The notes: generated by a model from the sequence alone, not told the origin. Positions 43,939 to 52,456 are shown, counted from the stretch's first letter. The stretch is 64,000 nucleotides of DNA from Streptomyces sp. WMMB303 (GCF_029351045.1 NZ_JARKIN010000001.1:248001-312000); one strand, 5' to 3'. Program-made: numbers and translations.

Positions 43939-45546
43939 ATGAGGCGAGTTGGCGGGAAGTCGCGGCGGCCCCGGGTGGGCTGGGCCCTCGAGACCCTGGC
44001 CGTCGGACTGGTGCTGTTCCTATCCCTCGAGGCAACGGCGGGGCTACTTCCGGACGTGGTGAAGTCCGTTGTGGGCGACACACCGCGCAAGATCACGATC
44101 GCCTTGGTCGTCCTGGCAGTCGTCGCCTGCATCGCTCTCTACATCCGCCACCTGCACGCCGAGGTGGAGGCCGCTGCTGCGGCCGAGGACATCGGCGAGG
44201 AACAGATCCGGCGCGAGCGCGCGGGACTACTCCAACGCGTGCACAGCACGTGGACACGGCACCTCCACCTGCGGTGGAACGACGCCGTACGCATCGAGGT
44301 CGGTCTGCAGGACACCCCGGCCGCCGTCCACGACCCGTGGGGGCCACGCGAGGTGACGACGAACACGGGCACGTCGCTGCCCGACGACACCACCATGCGG
44401 GACATATTCGAGCAGCACGGCCATCAGCTGCTTGTACTCGGTGCGCCGGGAGCCGGAAAGACTGTGCACCTCCTGGAGCTGACGGCCGCCCTAGTACGGG
44501 AGGCACAGGCGGACGCCGAGGCGCCCGTGCCCGTCTTCCTGCTGCTGACGAACTGGCGTGGCGGCTCGCTGGAGGACTGGCTGATCTCGGAACTGCGCAA
44601 CCGGTACCGGGTCTCTTCTACGGTCGCGTCCGTACTGCTTGCCCAGGGACGACTCTGCTTCGTGCTCGACGGATTGGACGAGGTGGACCCGGAGCAGGCA
44701 GAGGAGTGCGTTGCGCGCATCAACGAGTTCACTTCCGCCGACGGGCACCCGCACTGCCTCCTCGTCCTTTCCTGCCGCTTGGCCGACTACGACCGCATGC
44801 GGAACAAGCTGACGGTGAACGGAGCGGTCACCGTGCAACCGCTGCCCGTGCACGCCGTGCACGCCTTTCTGAATGCTGCCGGGCACCGGGTATGGGCACT
44901 GCGCGCGGCCGCGGCGGCGGACCCCGATCTCGCCAGGGTGCTGACCACTCCGCTGATGCTGGGCATCGCCGTGCTCGCCTACTCCGGTGTGGACGAGGGC
45001 TCGGTGTCCAGCTTCGGAACCCTGGAGGAACGTCGCGGACTGGTCTACGACGCGTTCGTGGAGCGGATGGTCACGCGTGATCGCACCCTGCGGGGCGAGC
45101 ACACCACCGCGCAGTTCACCCTGCGCCAGGTCCAGAGCCGTCTGCTGCTCATGGCACGGGTCATGAAAAAGTACCAGGCCACGGTCATCTACCCGTTGAA
45201 TTTTTTCCAGCTCGAATTCCAGGCATCTCCCGAGGTGTTAGACGAGATCTACCACGGTAGGACGTTCCTGCGGGCGGCGACGGCGCCACCCAGGGCCCTG
45301 TACAGGTCCTCGTCGGTCTTTGCAACCGTCATCTCCGGCTACATGCGCATCGCCACGCACTTGCTCTCCCGGGAAGCCTTCCCCTACCTGCAGAAGGACT
45401 TCGTCAAATTCGCCCGCGAACGTGCCCTCCTGCGGGCCTCGGGGGACGGAGTGGCCTTCATCCACAAGACGTTCCAGGACCACCTCGCGAAGCGAGTGAA
45501 CGCCTTGACTCTCGAGCAGCAGCGGGAACTGTATAAACAGTCCTAG
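43939..45546 (+). CDS. membrane-anchored NACHT-type STAND NTPase
   Basis: A 535-residue protein with two N-terminal membrane helices (about 15-37 and 52-69), then a NACHT NTPase: Walker A GAPGAGKT (168-175), Walker B LCFVLDGLDEV (239-249) with the NACHT-type DGLDE, a sensor arginine in LVLSCR (about 280), and a helical region after it ending in FIHKTFQDHLAKR, the typical end of the NTPase module. It has no long C-terminal repeat sensor. Frame and codon use are intact although its neighbours are decayed. NACHT proteins in bacteria include phage-defence and cell-death switches; a defence role here is inferred from family and from the mobile setting. Confidence 0.85.
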   Translation: MRRVGGKSRRPRVGWALETLAVGLVLFLSLEATAGLLPDVVKSVVGDTPRKITIALVVLAVVACIALYIRHLHAEVEAAAAAEDIGEEQIRRERAGLLQRVHSTWTRHLHLRWNDAVRIEVGLQDTPAAVHDPWGPREVTTNTGTSLPDDTTMRDIFEQHGHQLLVLGAPGAGKTVHLLELTAALVREAQADAEAPVPVFLLLTNWRGGSLEDWLISELRNRYRVSSTVASVLLAQGRLCFVLDGLDEVDPEQAEECVARINEFTSADGHPHCLLVLSCRLADYDRMRNKLTVNGAVTVQPLPVHAVHAFLNAAGHRVWALRAAAAADPDLARVLTTPLMLGIAVLAYSGVDEGSVSSFGTLEERRGLVYDAFVERMVTRDRTLRGEHTTAQFTLRQVQSRLLLMARVMKKYQATVIYPLNFFQLEFQASPEVLDEIYHGRTFLRAATAPPRALYRSSSVFATVISGYMRIATHLLSREAFPYLQKDFVKFARERALLRASGDGVAFIHKTFQDHLAKRVNALTLEQQRELYKQS

Positions 45547-45858
45547 TCCTGACCACCGCATCCGTACACGGTACTCAGAGACGCCTAAGCGCGTATCCAG
45601 AAGTTCGCAGCTTCGTAGGTCTCTGGACGAGCCTCATCGTGCGTACCGTACGTCACCGCAACACGCTGAACTTGGCAGAGAAGACGACCCCGAAGGCGAG
45701 GACGTCCGGCACGCCTCCGTCGGCCAGCTCTCCCTCACCTACTGGGTGAACAGGCCCCTGTGCCGCCTGTCCGTCCTGAACATCACCTGGCTCGGATAGC
45801 CACCGGTGCAGGTGCCCTGACCCTGGCACCGCAGCTGCCGGGAGCAGGAGGTTGGGCT
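45547..45858. other. gap without a supported gene
   Basis: Between the NACHT gene and the insertion sequence. One plus-strand stretch ending at 45799 reads ASVGQLSLTYWVNRPLCRLS then VLNITWLG before a stop; it looks like the end of a lost gene, but I cannot name the family. Confidence 0.4.
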
Positions 45859-45915
45859 TGATTCGGTTTGACGGACATTCGAGATCAGGGGCGTCGCCCC
45901 GGAAGGATGTCCATC

Positions 45916-46224
45916 ATGGAGAGCATGGGGAAGAAGAAGCCGCGTCCTCGCCGCTCGTTCACGCCGGAGTTCAAGGCCGAGATCGTTGAGTTGTGTCAGC
46001 GCGGTGACCGCTCGATCGGCCAGATCGCCAAGGACTTCGACCTGACGGAGACCGCGGTGCGGCTGTGGTTCCACCAGGCCGGGACCGACGCCGGCCGGCT
46101 ACCCGGGCTGACCAGTAGTGAGAACGAGGAACTCGCCCGACTGCGCCGGGAGAACCGGCGTCTGCGCGAAGATGTCGAGATCCTCAAGCGGGCCACGGCT
46201 TTCTTCGCGACGGAGACCCGGTGA
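45916..46224 (+). CDS. IS3-family transposase OrfA
   Basis: About 102 residues: a helix-turn-helix (RRSFTPEFKAEIVELCQRGD ... IGQIAKDFDLTETAVRLW) and a leucine-zipper-like tail (ELARLRRENRRLREDVEILK). This is the usual OrfA that makes the OrfAB fusion by frameshifting. ATG 45916 is preferred (AAGG nine bases upstream); 45907 and 45925 are alternatives. Its partner OrfB is truncated, so no active transposase can be made. Confidence 0.8.
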   Translation: MESMGKKKPRPRRSFTPEFKAEIVELCQRGDRSIGQIAKDFDLTETAVRLWFHQAGTDAGRLPGLTSSENEELARLRRENRRLREDVEILKRATAFFATETR

Positions 46225-46382
46225 ACATCGACCCGTTCATCGAGGCGGAGAAGCAGGCAGGCCACAGCATCAAACGCGTCTGTGAGCTGCTGAAGGTCTC
46301 CCGTGCCGCCTTCTACTGCCACCGCACCGGCGTCCCCGGCGCCCGTGCGCTGCGTGATGCGGAACTGAGCGGGAGGATCAGT
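46221..46382 (+). pseudogene. IS3-family transposase OrfB, truncated after 54 codons
   Basis: Reads MNIDPFIEAEKQAGHSIKRV ... SRAAFYCHRTG ... LSGRIS, the normal N-terminus of OrfB, overlapping orfA by GTGA. The DDE catalytic core is absent because a second insertion sequence interrupts at about 46383. Confidence 0.8.
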
Positions 46383-46383
46383 G

Positions 46384-47224
46384 AGGCTTTTTCATCGTGC
46401 GTCTGAGCTGGCCTGATGGAGGGTGAGGACGGCCTGGACGAGGGCGGTGATGCGGGTGGTGGAGCATCGCAGCTTGCGCAGGAGTCGCCAGTTCTTGAGG
46501 TTGGCCATGGCCTGTTCGACGAGAGCGCGGATTTTCGCGTGTGAGCGGTTGACGGCTTGCTGGCCTGCCGACAGCGTCGCCCAACGGCCCCAGTAGGGCA
46601 CGCGTGTGGTGCCGCCCGCGCCTCGGTATGCCTTGTCGGCCCAGCACCGTGTGCCCGCTTCGGTCAGGGCGCCGATGATGCCGTGGGTTCGCGCGGCCCT
46701 GACGTCGTGGACGGCTCCGGGCAGAGCGGGCGAAGCCCACAGCAGGCGTCCTGCCGGGTCGGTGATGACCTGGACGTTCATGCCGTGCTTCTTGTGTTTC
46801 CCGGAATAGAAGGGCCGGTCGGCAGCGATGCGGTCGATCGGCAGCACGGTGCCGTCCAGGATCACATGCGCCTTCTCCCGCACGGCCATCATGGCCTGAT
46901 TCCAGCGTGGGCGCGCGTGCGGCCAGGAGATCGACGGCCTCGCGTATGTACCGGTAGACCGTCGCGATTCCGACGCGGAAACCTGCTGCAAGGCGGGCGT
47001 ACGTGTCGCCGCATCGAAGGTGAGCCAGGACGAGCAGAGCCTGTCGGCCACAAGTCAGGCGACGCCACCGGGAGCCGATCTGACGTCGGTGACCTGCGAG
47101 GAGACCGGAGAGGTGTTGCAGGGCACGGCTGGACAGATCGATACCGGACGGGTAGACAAGCACGCGAAAGCTCCTGGCGGACTGGTGATCTTGGTCGTGA
47201 ACCCGTCTACCAGGAGCTTTCTTC
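46384..47224 (-). mobile_element. IS5-family-like insertion sequence
   Basis: The segment between the broken IS3 orfB and the drrA end holds a single transposase gene on the minus strand. Its boundaries are set by the break in orfB on the left (GGCTTTTTCATCG) and by sequence just beyond the transposase start on the right (GGAGCTTTCTTCAT). I could not find convincing terminal inverted repeats or a target duplication. Confidence 0.6.
46392..47163 (-). pseudogene. IS5-family transposase with a frameshift
   Basis: From GTG 47163 the first frame reads LALQ-type N-terminal helices (RYIREAVDLLAARAPTLE), then coherence moves to the neighbouring frame from AMMAVREKAHVILDGTVLPI to the end (RKLRCSTTRITALVQAVL). 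DDE-type signatures are ILDGT, GAVHDVRAAR and ADKAYRGAG. One extra base near GAATCAG at about 46905 accounts for the shift. Some IS5 members use programmed shifts, but there is no clear slippery site here. Confidence 0.7.
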
Positions 47225-47275
47225 ATGCCCACCGCCGGGGTCGCGCGCCCAACCACCCATCAGGTTGGAAACGGC

Positions 47276-48113
47276 TCAGTGTCGTTGAAGAAGTACGCGG
47301 TCATCCTCGCCCCCCCCAGTCGGCGTGCCGGCGACGTCGCTCGTGTCGGAGCCCCCGACGACGGAGAGGAAGATCTCCTCGAGAGACGGCTGCTTCTCGA
47401 CGTATTCGACCTTGGCGGGCGGGAAGAGCTGCTTGAGTTCGGCGAGGGTACCGTTCACGATGATCCGCCCCTGGTGGAGAATCGCGATCCGGTCGGCCAA
47501 CTGCTCGGCCTCGTCCAGGTACTGCGTGGTGAGCGTCACCGTCGTTCCATGGTCGGCGAGCTCCTTGACCGCATCCCACACCTCGATGCGCGCCTCGGGG
47601 TCGAGACCGGCCGTCGGCTCGTCCAGGAAAATCACCGGCGCATTCCCGATGAGGCTCATCGCGATATCCAGCCGGCGGCGCATCCCACCCGAATACGTGG
47701 ACACTCGCCGCGCGCCCGCCTCGCTCAGCGAAAAACGCCCCAGCAGGTCATCCGCGAGCATGCCCGGGTTCTTGAGGTGGCGCAGCCTGGGCGAGGAGTA
47801 CGAGGTTCTCCCGACCGCTGAGGATCTCGTCGACGGCCGCGAACTGGCCGGTGAGACTGATGGACTCCCGCACGTTCACCGGTCGTCCGGCGACGTCCAA
47901 GCCGTTGACGCTCGCCGCCCCCGCGTCGGCTTTCAGAAGGGTGGCGAGGATCCTCACGGTCGTGGTCTTGCCCGCCCCGTTGGAGCCGAGCAGGGCGAAG
48001 ATGCTGCCCGGCTCCACATCGAAGTCCACACCACGCAGCACTTCCAGCTTCCCGTAGGACTTCCTGAGACCTTGCACACGAATCGCCGGACCGGCGATCG
48101 ACTGGGCTGTCAT
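47276..48113 (-). pseudogene. DrrA-like ABC transporter ATPase, frameshifted; former partner of the 40432 permease
   Basis: N-terminal part (48113 to about 47785): IRVQGLRKSYGKLEVLRGVD and Walker A GSNGAGKTTT. After QLVLLAQ the frame breaks; the rest (from 47761 down) reads [18 protein letters not shown], the signature [20 protein letters not shown] and Walker [13 protein letters not shown]. Removing one base near 47780 joins the halves into a normal DrrA of about 280 residues. The start at 48113 has GGAGG nine bases upstream. A sequencing error is possible, but the nearby decay argues for a real lesion. Confidence 0.75.
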
Positions 48114-48280
48114 AGTCATCTGCCTCCTTCGCGGAGCTGTTCCAGGCGTCTTCGCGGAAGCTCCTCCCGGAGGATGCAGGGTTGGCCCGACGTCAAGGTC
48201 AAGTCCGTTCCGACCACGGCAGCCAGACCACCGACCGCGTGGACACACCGCGGCGGTGATCGTTTCGACCACCGAGCGCA

Positions 48281-48460
48281 GCGAAGCGGGTGGGCCGCCC
48301 CAGGGAACTCAGTGCCGCGGTCGAACTCCTCGGCGTGGAACCGGGCGGAGAGGCCCGCCCCGGTTCCGACAGCACCCTGCTCACCCTGCTGGATCTTCTC
48401 TTGCTCCACGTCCTGTCCGAAGAGCGGGAAACCAACCGCGTCCAGGGCGCCTGCTCACCC
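48281..48460 (+). pseudogene. fragment of an AraC-type regulator (cupin part)
   Basis: Only the stretch PRELSAAVELLGVEPGGEAR then PGSDSTLLTLLDLLLLHVLS is coherent; it resembles the end of the cupin domain of actinomycete AraC regulators, just before the DNA-binding domain, which is absent. The rest of the gap 48114-48541 shows no gene. Confidence 0.4.
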
Positions 48461-48541
48461 GGTCCCGCCCGAGCGTGGAGCGTGTCCTGGGCCCCCGCCC
48501 GGACCACCCGGCAGTCGCCTGGCTGAGGTGCCGCACCGCCG

Positions 48542-48645
48542 GCACGCAGCGTCACGGCGAGGGCGTCATGCCCCGGGCCCGTCCTCCGCTCCCGGCGCGG
48601 CCGGACCGACGACCGGCGCCCATTCGCGGACGCTCACCACCCGGA
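48542..48645 (-). repeat. right copy of the YciI 3'-end direct repeat
   Basis: Covers the last 27 codons of the intact YciI gene and 24 bases beyond its stop. Matches 39369-39469 in the same orientation; see that entry. The two copies bracket the MerR-permease-insert-ATPase block of about 9 kb. Confidence 0.8.
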
Positions 48646-48859
48646 CTCCCGGTGTGCGGTAGTACGGGTCGGCGGACAGGACGGCTTCCAGCTCGGAGCG
48701 GGATGCATCGAAGATCAGCGCCGCGCCGCTGTCGTCCGTCCAGGGTCCGGCGGCCACGAGCTTGCCCTGTGCGTGCAGGTCGGCGAGCTGCTTCCGGTGC
48801 GCCGGACGGGCCGCGAGGCGCTCGGGGTCATCGGTGAAGGCGAGTTCGAGAATCAACAT
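48566..48859 (-). CDS. YciI-family protein
   Basis: A 97-residue YciI-like protein: LAFTDDPERLAARPAHRKQL, AAGPWTDDSGAALIFDAS and DPYYRTPGVRVVSV match the family, with the conserved His and Asp of its putative active site. These small dimeric alpha-beta proteins are enzymes or modifiers of unknown substrate. It is divergent from a Crp/FNR regulator that may control it. Confidence 0.85.
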   Translation of the reverse strand: MLILELAFTDDPERLAARPAHRKQLADLHAQGKLVAAGPWTDDSGAALIFDASRSELEAVLSADPYYRTPGVRVVSVREWAPVVGPAAPGAEDGPGA

Positions 48860-48883
48860 GCCGCAGACGGTATGGTAGCAGGC

Positions 48884-49579
48884 GTGACCAGGTCTGTATC
48901 AACTGCTACAGCCGAGCAGTGCCGCTCATTGGCTCATGTTCCCCTGCTGGCTTCCCTCCCGGACGACGCCCTGCGGCGGGTGTGGCGCGACTCACTTCCG
49001 CAGACGGCGGCCGCCGGAACGGCTCTGGGCCGGACCGGCGACCCCGCCGCCCACCTTCTGCTGCTGCTCCGGGGACGGGTGGCCGCCGCCACGACGACAC
49101 GGACGGGCCGCGTCGTCCGCTTCGGGGAGTGGGCGGCGCCCTGCGCGCTGGACAAGGTGGCCGTCATCGACGGTGCGGGGCACACCGCCACCTTCACCGC
49201 GCTCACCCCCTGTGCCGTACGGCGCCTGCCGCGGGCGCGGTTCCTCGAACTGGTCGACGGCACGGCGCAGGTACGCACCCATGTGCTGCGCGTGCTCGCC
49301 GACGACGCGAGGCGGCAGCAACAGCGGCTGATCGCGGCGGCCACGCTGCCCGCGGAGGCCCGGGTGGCGGCCTGGCTGCTGGAGCAGGCCGCAGCAGCGC
49401 CGGGCACGCGCGTAGTGCTGCCCGGCGGCCAGCAGGCACTGGCCGACCTGCTGGGGGTGACCCGCGTCACGGTGAACCGTGCGCTGGCCCGCCTCCGGCG
49501 GGACGGGCTGCTCGAGATCCGGGGCAGCACCCTCGTCCTTCTCGCACCGGGCCTGCTCGCGCTCCGCGCCGGGGGCTGA
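48884..49579 (+). CDS. Crp/FNR-family regulator
   Basis: A 231-residue regulator: N-terminal cyclic-nucleotide-binding-like beta barrel (HLLLLLRGRVAAATTTRTGR) and a C-terminal winged helix (GGQQALADLLGVTRVTVNRALARLRRDG) with the recognition helix VTVNRAL. No FNR-type cysteine set. The start is uncertain: GTG 48884 has TATGGT seven bases upstream and no Shine-Dalgarno, which fits a leaderless message; ATG 48872 in the same frame is the alternative. Divergent from YciI. Confidence 0.85.
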   Translation: MTRSVSTATAEQCRSLAHVPLLASLPDDALRRVWRDSLPQTAAAGTALGRTGDPAAHLLLLLRGRVAAATTTRTGRVVRFGEWAAPCALDKVAVIDGAGHTATFTALTPCAVRRLPRARFLELVDGTAQVRTHVLRVLADDARRQQQRLIAAATLPAEARVAAWLLEQAAAAPGTRVVLPGGQQALADLLGVTRVTVNRALARLRRDGLLEIRGSTLVLLAPGLLALRAGG

Positions 49580-49600
49580 GGAGCTCAGCCCCCGGCGCGG
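49564..49600. terminator. strong bidirectional terminator
   Basis: A perfect 17-bp stem (49564-49580 with 49584-49600) and a GAG loop overlap the Crp/FNR stop codon and precede the convergent helicase end. Confidence 0.85.
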
Positions 49601-49614
49601 CCCGGGCTCCGGGG

Positions 49615-51891
49615 TCAGGCCGGGCCCGCCGCGTCCTCACCGTCCAGCACCTCGGCCAGCGGCGCCGGCAGGGGCGCCGCGTGCAGCAGGCCGAGGCTCT
49701 GCGTGGCCCGGGTCAGCGCGACGTACAGGTCGCTGGTACCGAACTCGCCGGGCTCGACGACCAGCACCCGGTCGAACTCCAGGCCCTTGGCCTGCCGGGG
49801 GTCGAGGAGCACCAGATGCCGGGTGAGGTCGGGCTCACCGCCCTCGACGATCCCGGGCAGCCGGGGGGCGAGTGCCGCGTGCAGGCGACGGGGGGCGATC
49901 ACCGCGAGGCGCCCCTCCTCGGGGATCCGCGCCGCCGCCGACTCGGCGACGGCCGCGGGCAGACCCTCCTCCCGCACCTGCCGGGCCCAGGGACGGGTGC
50001 CCGTGGAGCGGACGGAGGAAGGGGGCGCGAAACCGGGGTGCCGCTCGCGTACAACGGCAGCCGCGAGCTCCATGATCTCGGCCGGGGTGCGGTAGTTGAC
50101 TCCGAGCCGGGTGTGCTCCCAGCGGTCCCCGAGATAGGGGCCGAGGATCCCGTCCCAGGAGCCGACGCCGGCCTCCTCCGCGGTCTGCACCGGGTCGCCG
50201 ACCAGGGTCATGGAGCGGGTCGGGCAGCGGCGCATCAGCAGCCGCCAGGCCATCGGTGAGAGCTCCTGCGCCTCGTCCACGACGATGTGGCCGAAGGCCC
50301 AGGTGCGGTCGGCGGCGGCGCGCTCCGCGGCCGTGCGGTGGTCGGCCTCCTCCTGGCGCTCGGCCATCCGCTCGGCGTCGATGACGTCGTGCGCGCCGAG
50401 GATCTCCGACTCGGCGTCCTCGAACTCGTACGACTCCGAACCGCGGGCGACCTCCAGCACTCCTTCCGCGTACGCGATGCGCTCCTGGCGTTCGGCCTCG
50501 GCCGCCGCCCGCTGCGCGCTGTCGTCCAGGCCCAGCAACTCGGCGGCTTCGTCGAGCAGCGGCACATCCGCGGCGGTCCAGTCCGCGGACCCGGTGACCG
50601 GGCGGCGGATCGCCTCGGCGTCGGGCTCGTCCAGGTGCACGGGGTCGGCCAGGTAGTCGGCGACGAACTCCTCGGGGGTCAGCTCGGGCCACAGGTCGGC
50701 GATCGCCGCATGCACGTCCGGGTTGGCCGCGATCGCCTTGCCGAGCTGCGCGACGTCGTCGGCGCCCAGCAGGTTGGGGCCGCCGTAGGGGTCGGTGCCG
50801 ATGCGTTCGACGAGTTGCGCGGTGAGCGCGTCCAGTACCCGGAAGGCGAAGTGCGGGCGGGCCAGGTTGTGCTGGAGCCGGGTGGCACGGGCAGCCTCCC
50901 GGGCCTCGTCGGCCAAGTGCCAGTCGATGACCAGGTCGCCGTCGTCGTGCGGCACCACGAGCGGCTCACCCGGTTCGGGCACCTGCTGCCGGTCGCGGAC
51001 GGCGAGCCGCAGAGCCTCCGCCATCTCCTCGCGGCCCTTGACCACGGCGGCGCGCGGGGTGTCGGTGCCGCGCGCGGTCAGGCCGGGGTAGAGCTCACCG
51101 AGGGTGGACAGCAGCACGCCGGTCTCGCCGAGCGAGGGCAGTACCTCGCCGATGTAGGCGAGGAACGCCGGGTTGGGGCCGACGATCAGCACCGCCCGCC
51201 TGGCGAGTGACTCGCGGTGCTCGTAGAGCAGGAATGCGGCCCGGTGCAGCGCGACGGCGGTCTTGCCGGTGCCGGGGCCGCCCTCGACGACGAGCACACC
51301 GCGGTGCGGCGCCCGGATGATGCGGTCCTGCTCCGCCTGGATGGTGCGCACGATGTCGCTCATCCGGCCGGTGCGGGCCGCGTCGAGCGAGGCGAGCAGG
51401 ACGGCGTCGCCGGTGGGGTCCTCGTGCCCGGTGCGCTCCTCGTCCCCGAGGTCGAGCAGTTCGTCGTGGATCTCGGTGACGGTGCGGCCCCGGGTGGTGA
51501 GATGCCGTCGTCTGCGCAGGCCCATGGTGGTGTGGCCGGTGGCGAGGTAGAAGGGGCGGGCCACCGGGGCGCGCCAGTCGATGAGGACCGGGGTGCGTTC
51601 GGTGTCGTCCTCGCGGATGCCGATGCGGCCGATGTGGTACGACGCCCCGTCGGTGCGGTCGATCCGGCCGAAGCACAGGGAGCCGTCCACGGCGTTCAGC
51701 GCGGCCAGCAGCCCGGAGCGCTCGGCGACCCGCACGTCCCGCTCGACGCGTGCCTGCTGGGTGCTGCCCTCCGGCTGCTGCGCCTCCCGGACGGCCGAGG
51801 CCGTCCGCCCGCGCAGTGCGTCGACCCGCGTGTAGAGGCGGTCGAGGTATTCCTGCTCGTGCTGCAGTTCCGCACTTCCCCGATTTGACAA
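49615..51891 (-). CDS. helR: HelD/HelR-like superfamily 1 helicase acting on RNA polymerase
   Basis: A 758-residue UvrD-like protein with the HelD plan: a long N-terminal arm (LQHEQEYLDRLYTRVDALRG), YHIGRIGIREDD and VLIDWRAPVARPFY, Walker A GGPGTGKT, a Walker B-type VVDEAQELSPM, LGVNYRTPAEI and the C-terminal ALTRATQ. HelD proteins remove RNA polymerase from stalled or inhibitor-bound complexes; in some Streptomyces a relative (HelR) gives rifamycin tolerance. The start is TTG 51891 with GGGAG five bases upstream; longer starts run through palindromic DNA. Confidence 0.87.
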   Translation of the reverse strand: MSNRGSAELQHEQEYLDRLYTRVDALRGRTASAVREAQQPEGSTQQARVERDVRVAERSGLLAALNAVDGSLCFGRIDRTDGASYHIGRIGIREDDTERTPVLIDWRAPVARPFYLATGHTTMGLRRRRHLTTRGRTVTEIHDELLDLGDEERTGHEDPTGDAVLLASLDAARTGRMSDIVRTIQAEQDRIIRAPHRGVLVVEGGPGTGKTAVALHRAAFLLYEHRESLARRAVLIVGPNPAFLAYIGEVLPSLGETGVLLSTLGELYPGLTARGTDTPRAAVVKGREEMAEALRLAVRDRQQVPEPGEPLVVPHDDGDLVIDWHLADEAREAARATRLQHNLARPHFAFRVLDALTAQLVERIGTDPYGGPNLLGADDVAQLGKAIAANPDVHAAIADLWPELTPEEFVADYLADPVHLDEPDAEAIRRPVTGSADWTAADVPLLDEAAELLGLDDSAQRAAAEAERQERIAYAEGVLEVARGSESYEFEDAESEILGAHDVIDAERMAERQEEADHRTAAERAAADRTWAFGHIVVDEAQELSPMAWRLLMRRCPTRSMTLVGDPVQTAEEAGVGSWDGILGPYLGDRWEHTRLGVNYRTPAEIMELAAAVVRERHPGFAPPSSVRSTGTRPWARQVREEGLPAAVAESAAARIPEEGRLAVIAPRRLHAALAPRLPGIVEGGEPDLTRHLVLLDPRQAKGLEFDRVLVVEPGEFGTSDLYVALTRATQSLGLLHAAPLPAPLAEVLDGEDAAGPA

Positions 51892-51947
51892 AACGGCTCC
51901 CTGCCCGGTAATCTCATTCTTGGTCGACAGCCCTCTACGGAGGGCTT

Positions 51948-51969
51948 TTTCTGTGTGCACACACAGAAA
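51948..51969. promoter_or_regulatory. palindrome and hairpin upstream of helR
   Basis: TTTCTGTGTG (51948-51957) and CACACAGAAA (51960-51969) are perfect ten-base arms two bases apart. Next to it toward the gene, AGCCCTC (51929-51935) and GAGGGCT (51940-51946) form a hairpin in the leader. In the direction opposite to helR, that hairpin is followed by a T-run and could end transcription. The remaining part of the 334-base gap 51892-52225 shows no gene. Confidence 0.6.
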
Positions 51970-52225
51970 TCCGGAGCCTAGCCAAGAAGTTCCCCGGCCC
52001 GCAATGCGGAACCGGAGAAGTGCGGTCACCGGGCACCCGCTGGAGTGCCCCGTCCCCGCACCCGGGCGGACACGCTTGCGGGATGCGGGGACGGGGACAG
52101 CAGAGGGAGGGGCTTCGCCGCTGACCTCACCGGCCTCCGGATGAACGAGGCCGGGTGAATGGACGTCCGATCCGGGCGGCCCTCGGTTTCCCGGTGCCGT
52201 GCCGGCCGGAGGAGTGCCGGTGCGG

Positions 52226-52456
52226 TCAGGCGTCGCCGCTGTTGGCGGGCGCCGCCTCGCCGAGCATGGCGAGGGTCAGCACATCGCCGGCGATGCCCCA
52301 GCCGCCGTCGGCGACCTCTTCGATGAGCACCATGGTGTTGTCGCGGGCACGCTCGCCGTAGATCTCGACGTACAGCTCGGTGGTGCGGGTGACGATCTGC
52401 TCCTTCTGCTTCGGGGTGAGGGTCTTCTCGGGGACCTTGAAGTTCGCGAAAGGCAT
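52226..52456 (-). CDS. 4-oxalocrotonate-tautomerase-like protein
   Basis: A 76-residue tautomerase-superfamily protein. Proline follows the initiator Met (MPFANFKVPEKTLTPKQKEQ), so Pro1 would be the catalytic base after Met removal. VLIEEVADGGWGIAGDVLTL is the conserved end. It belongs to the slightly longer cis-CaaD-like or 4-OT group of uncertain substrate. AAGGAAC precedes the start. It follows the SDR gene in the same direction, 194 bases away, and may be co-transcribed. Confidence 0.85.
   Translation of the reverse strand: MPFANFKVPEKTLTPKQKEQIVTRTTELYVEIYGERARDNTMVLIEEVADGGWGIAGDVLTLAMLGEAAPANSGDA

Larger units (their letters stand above)
45859..46383 (+). mobile_element. IS3-family element, truncated by another insertion
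   Basis: Begins about 45859 (TGATTCGG, a plausible IS3-type end), contains orfA and the first 54 codons of orfB, and is cut at about 46383, where minus-strand DNA of a second insertion sequence starts. The right end is missing. Confidence 0.7.

Noticed and set aside
46860..46930. Programmed frameshifting in the IS5-like transposase
   Set aside because: No A- or G-run slippery site followed by a structure at the place where the frames join; mutation is simpler.
46378..47230. Terminal inverted repeats of the IS5-like element
   Set aside because: The similar ends GGCTTTTTCAT and GAGCTTTCTTCAT are in direct, not inverted, orientation, so they do not define TIRs.
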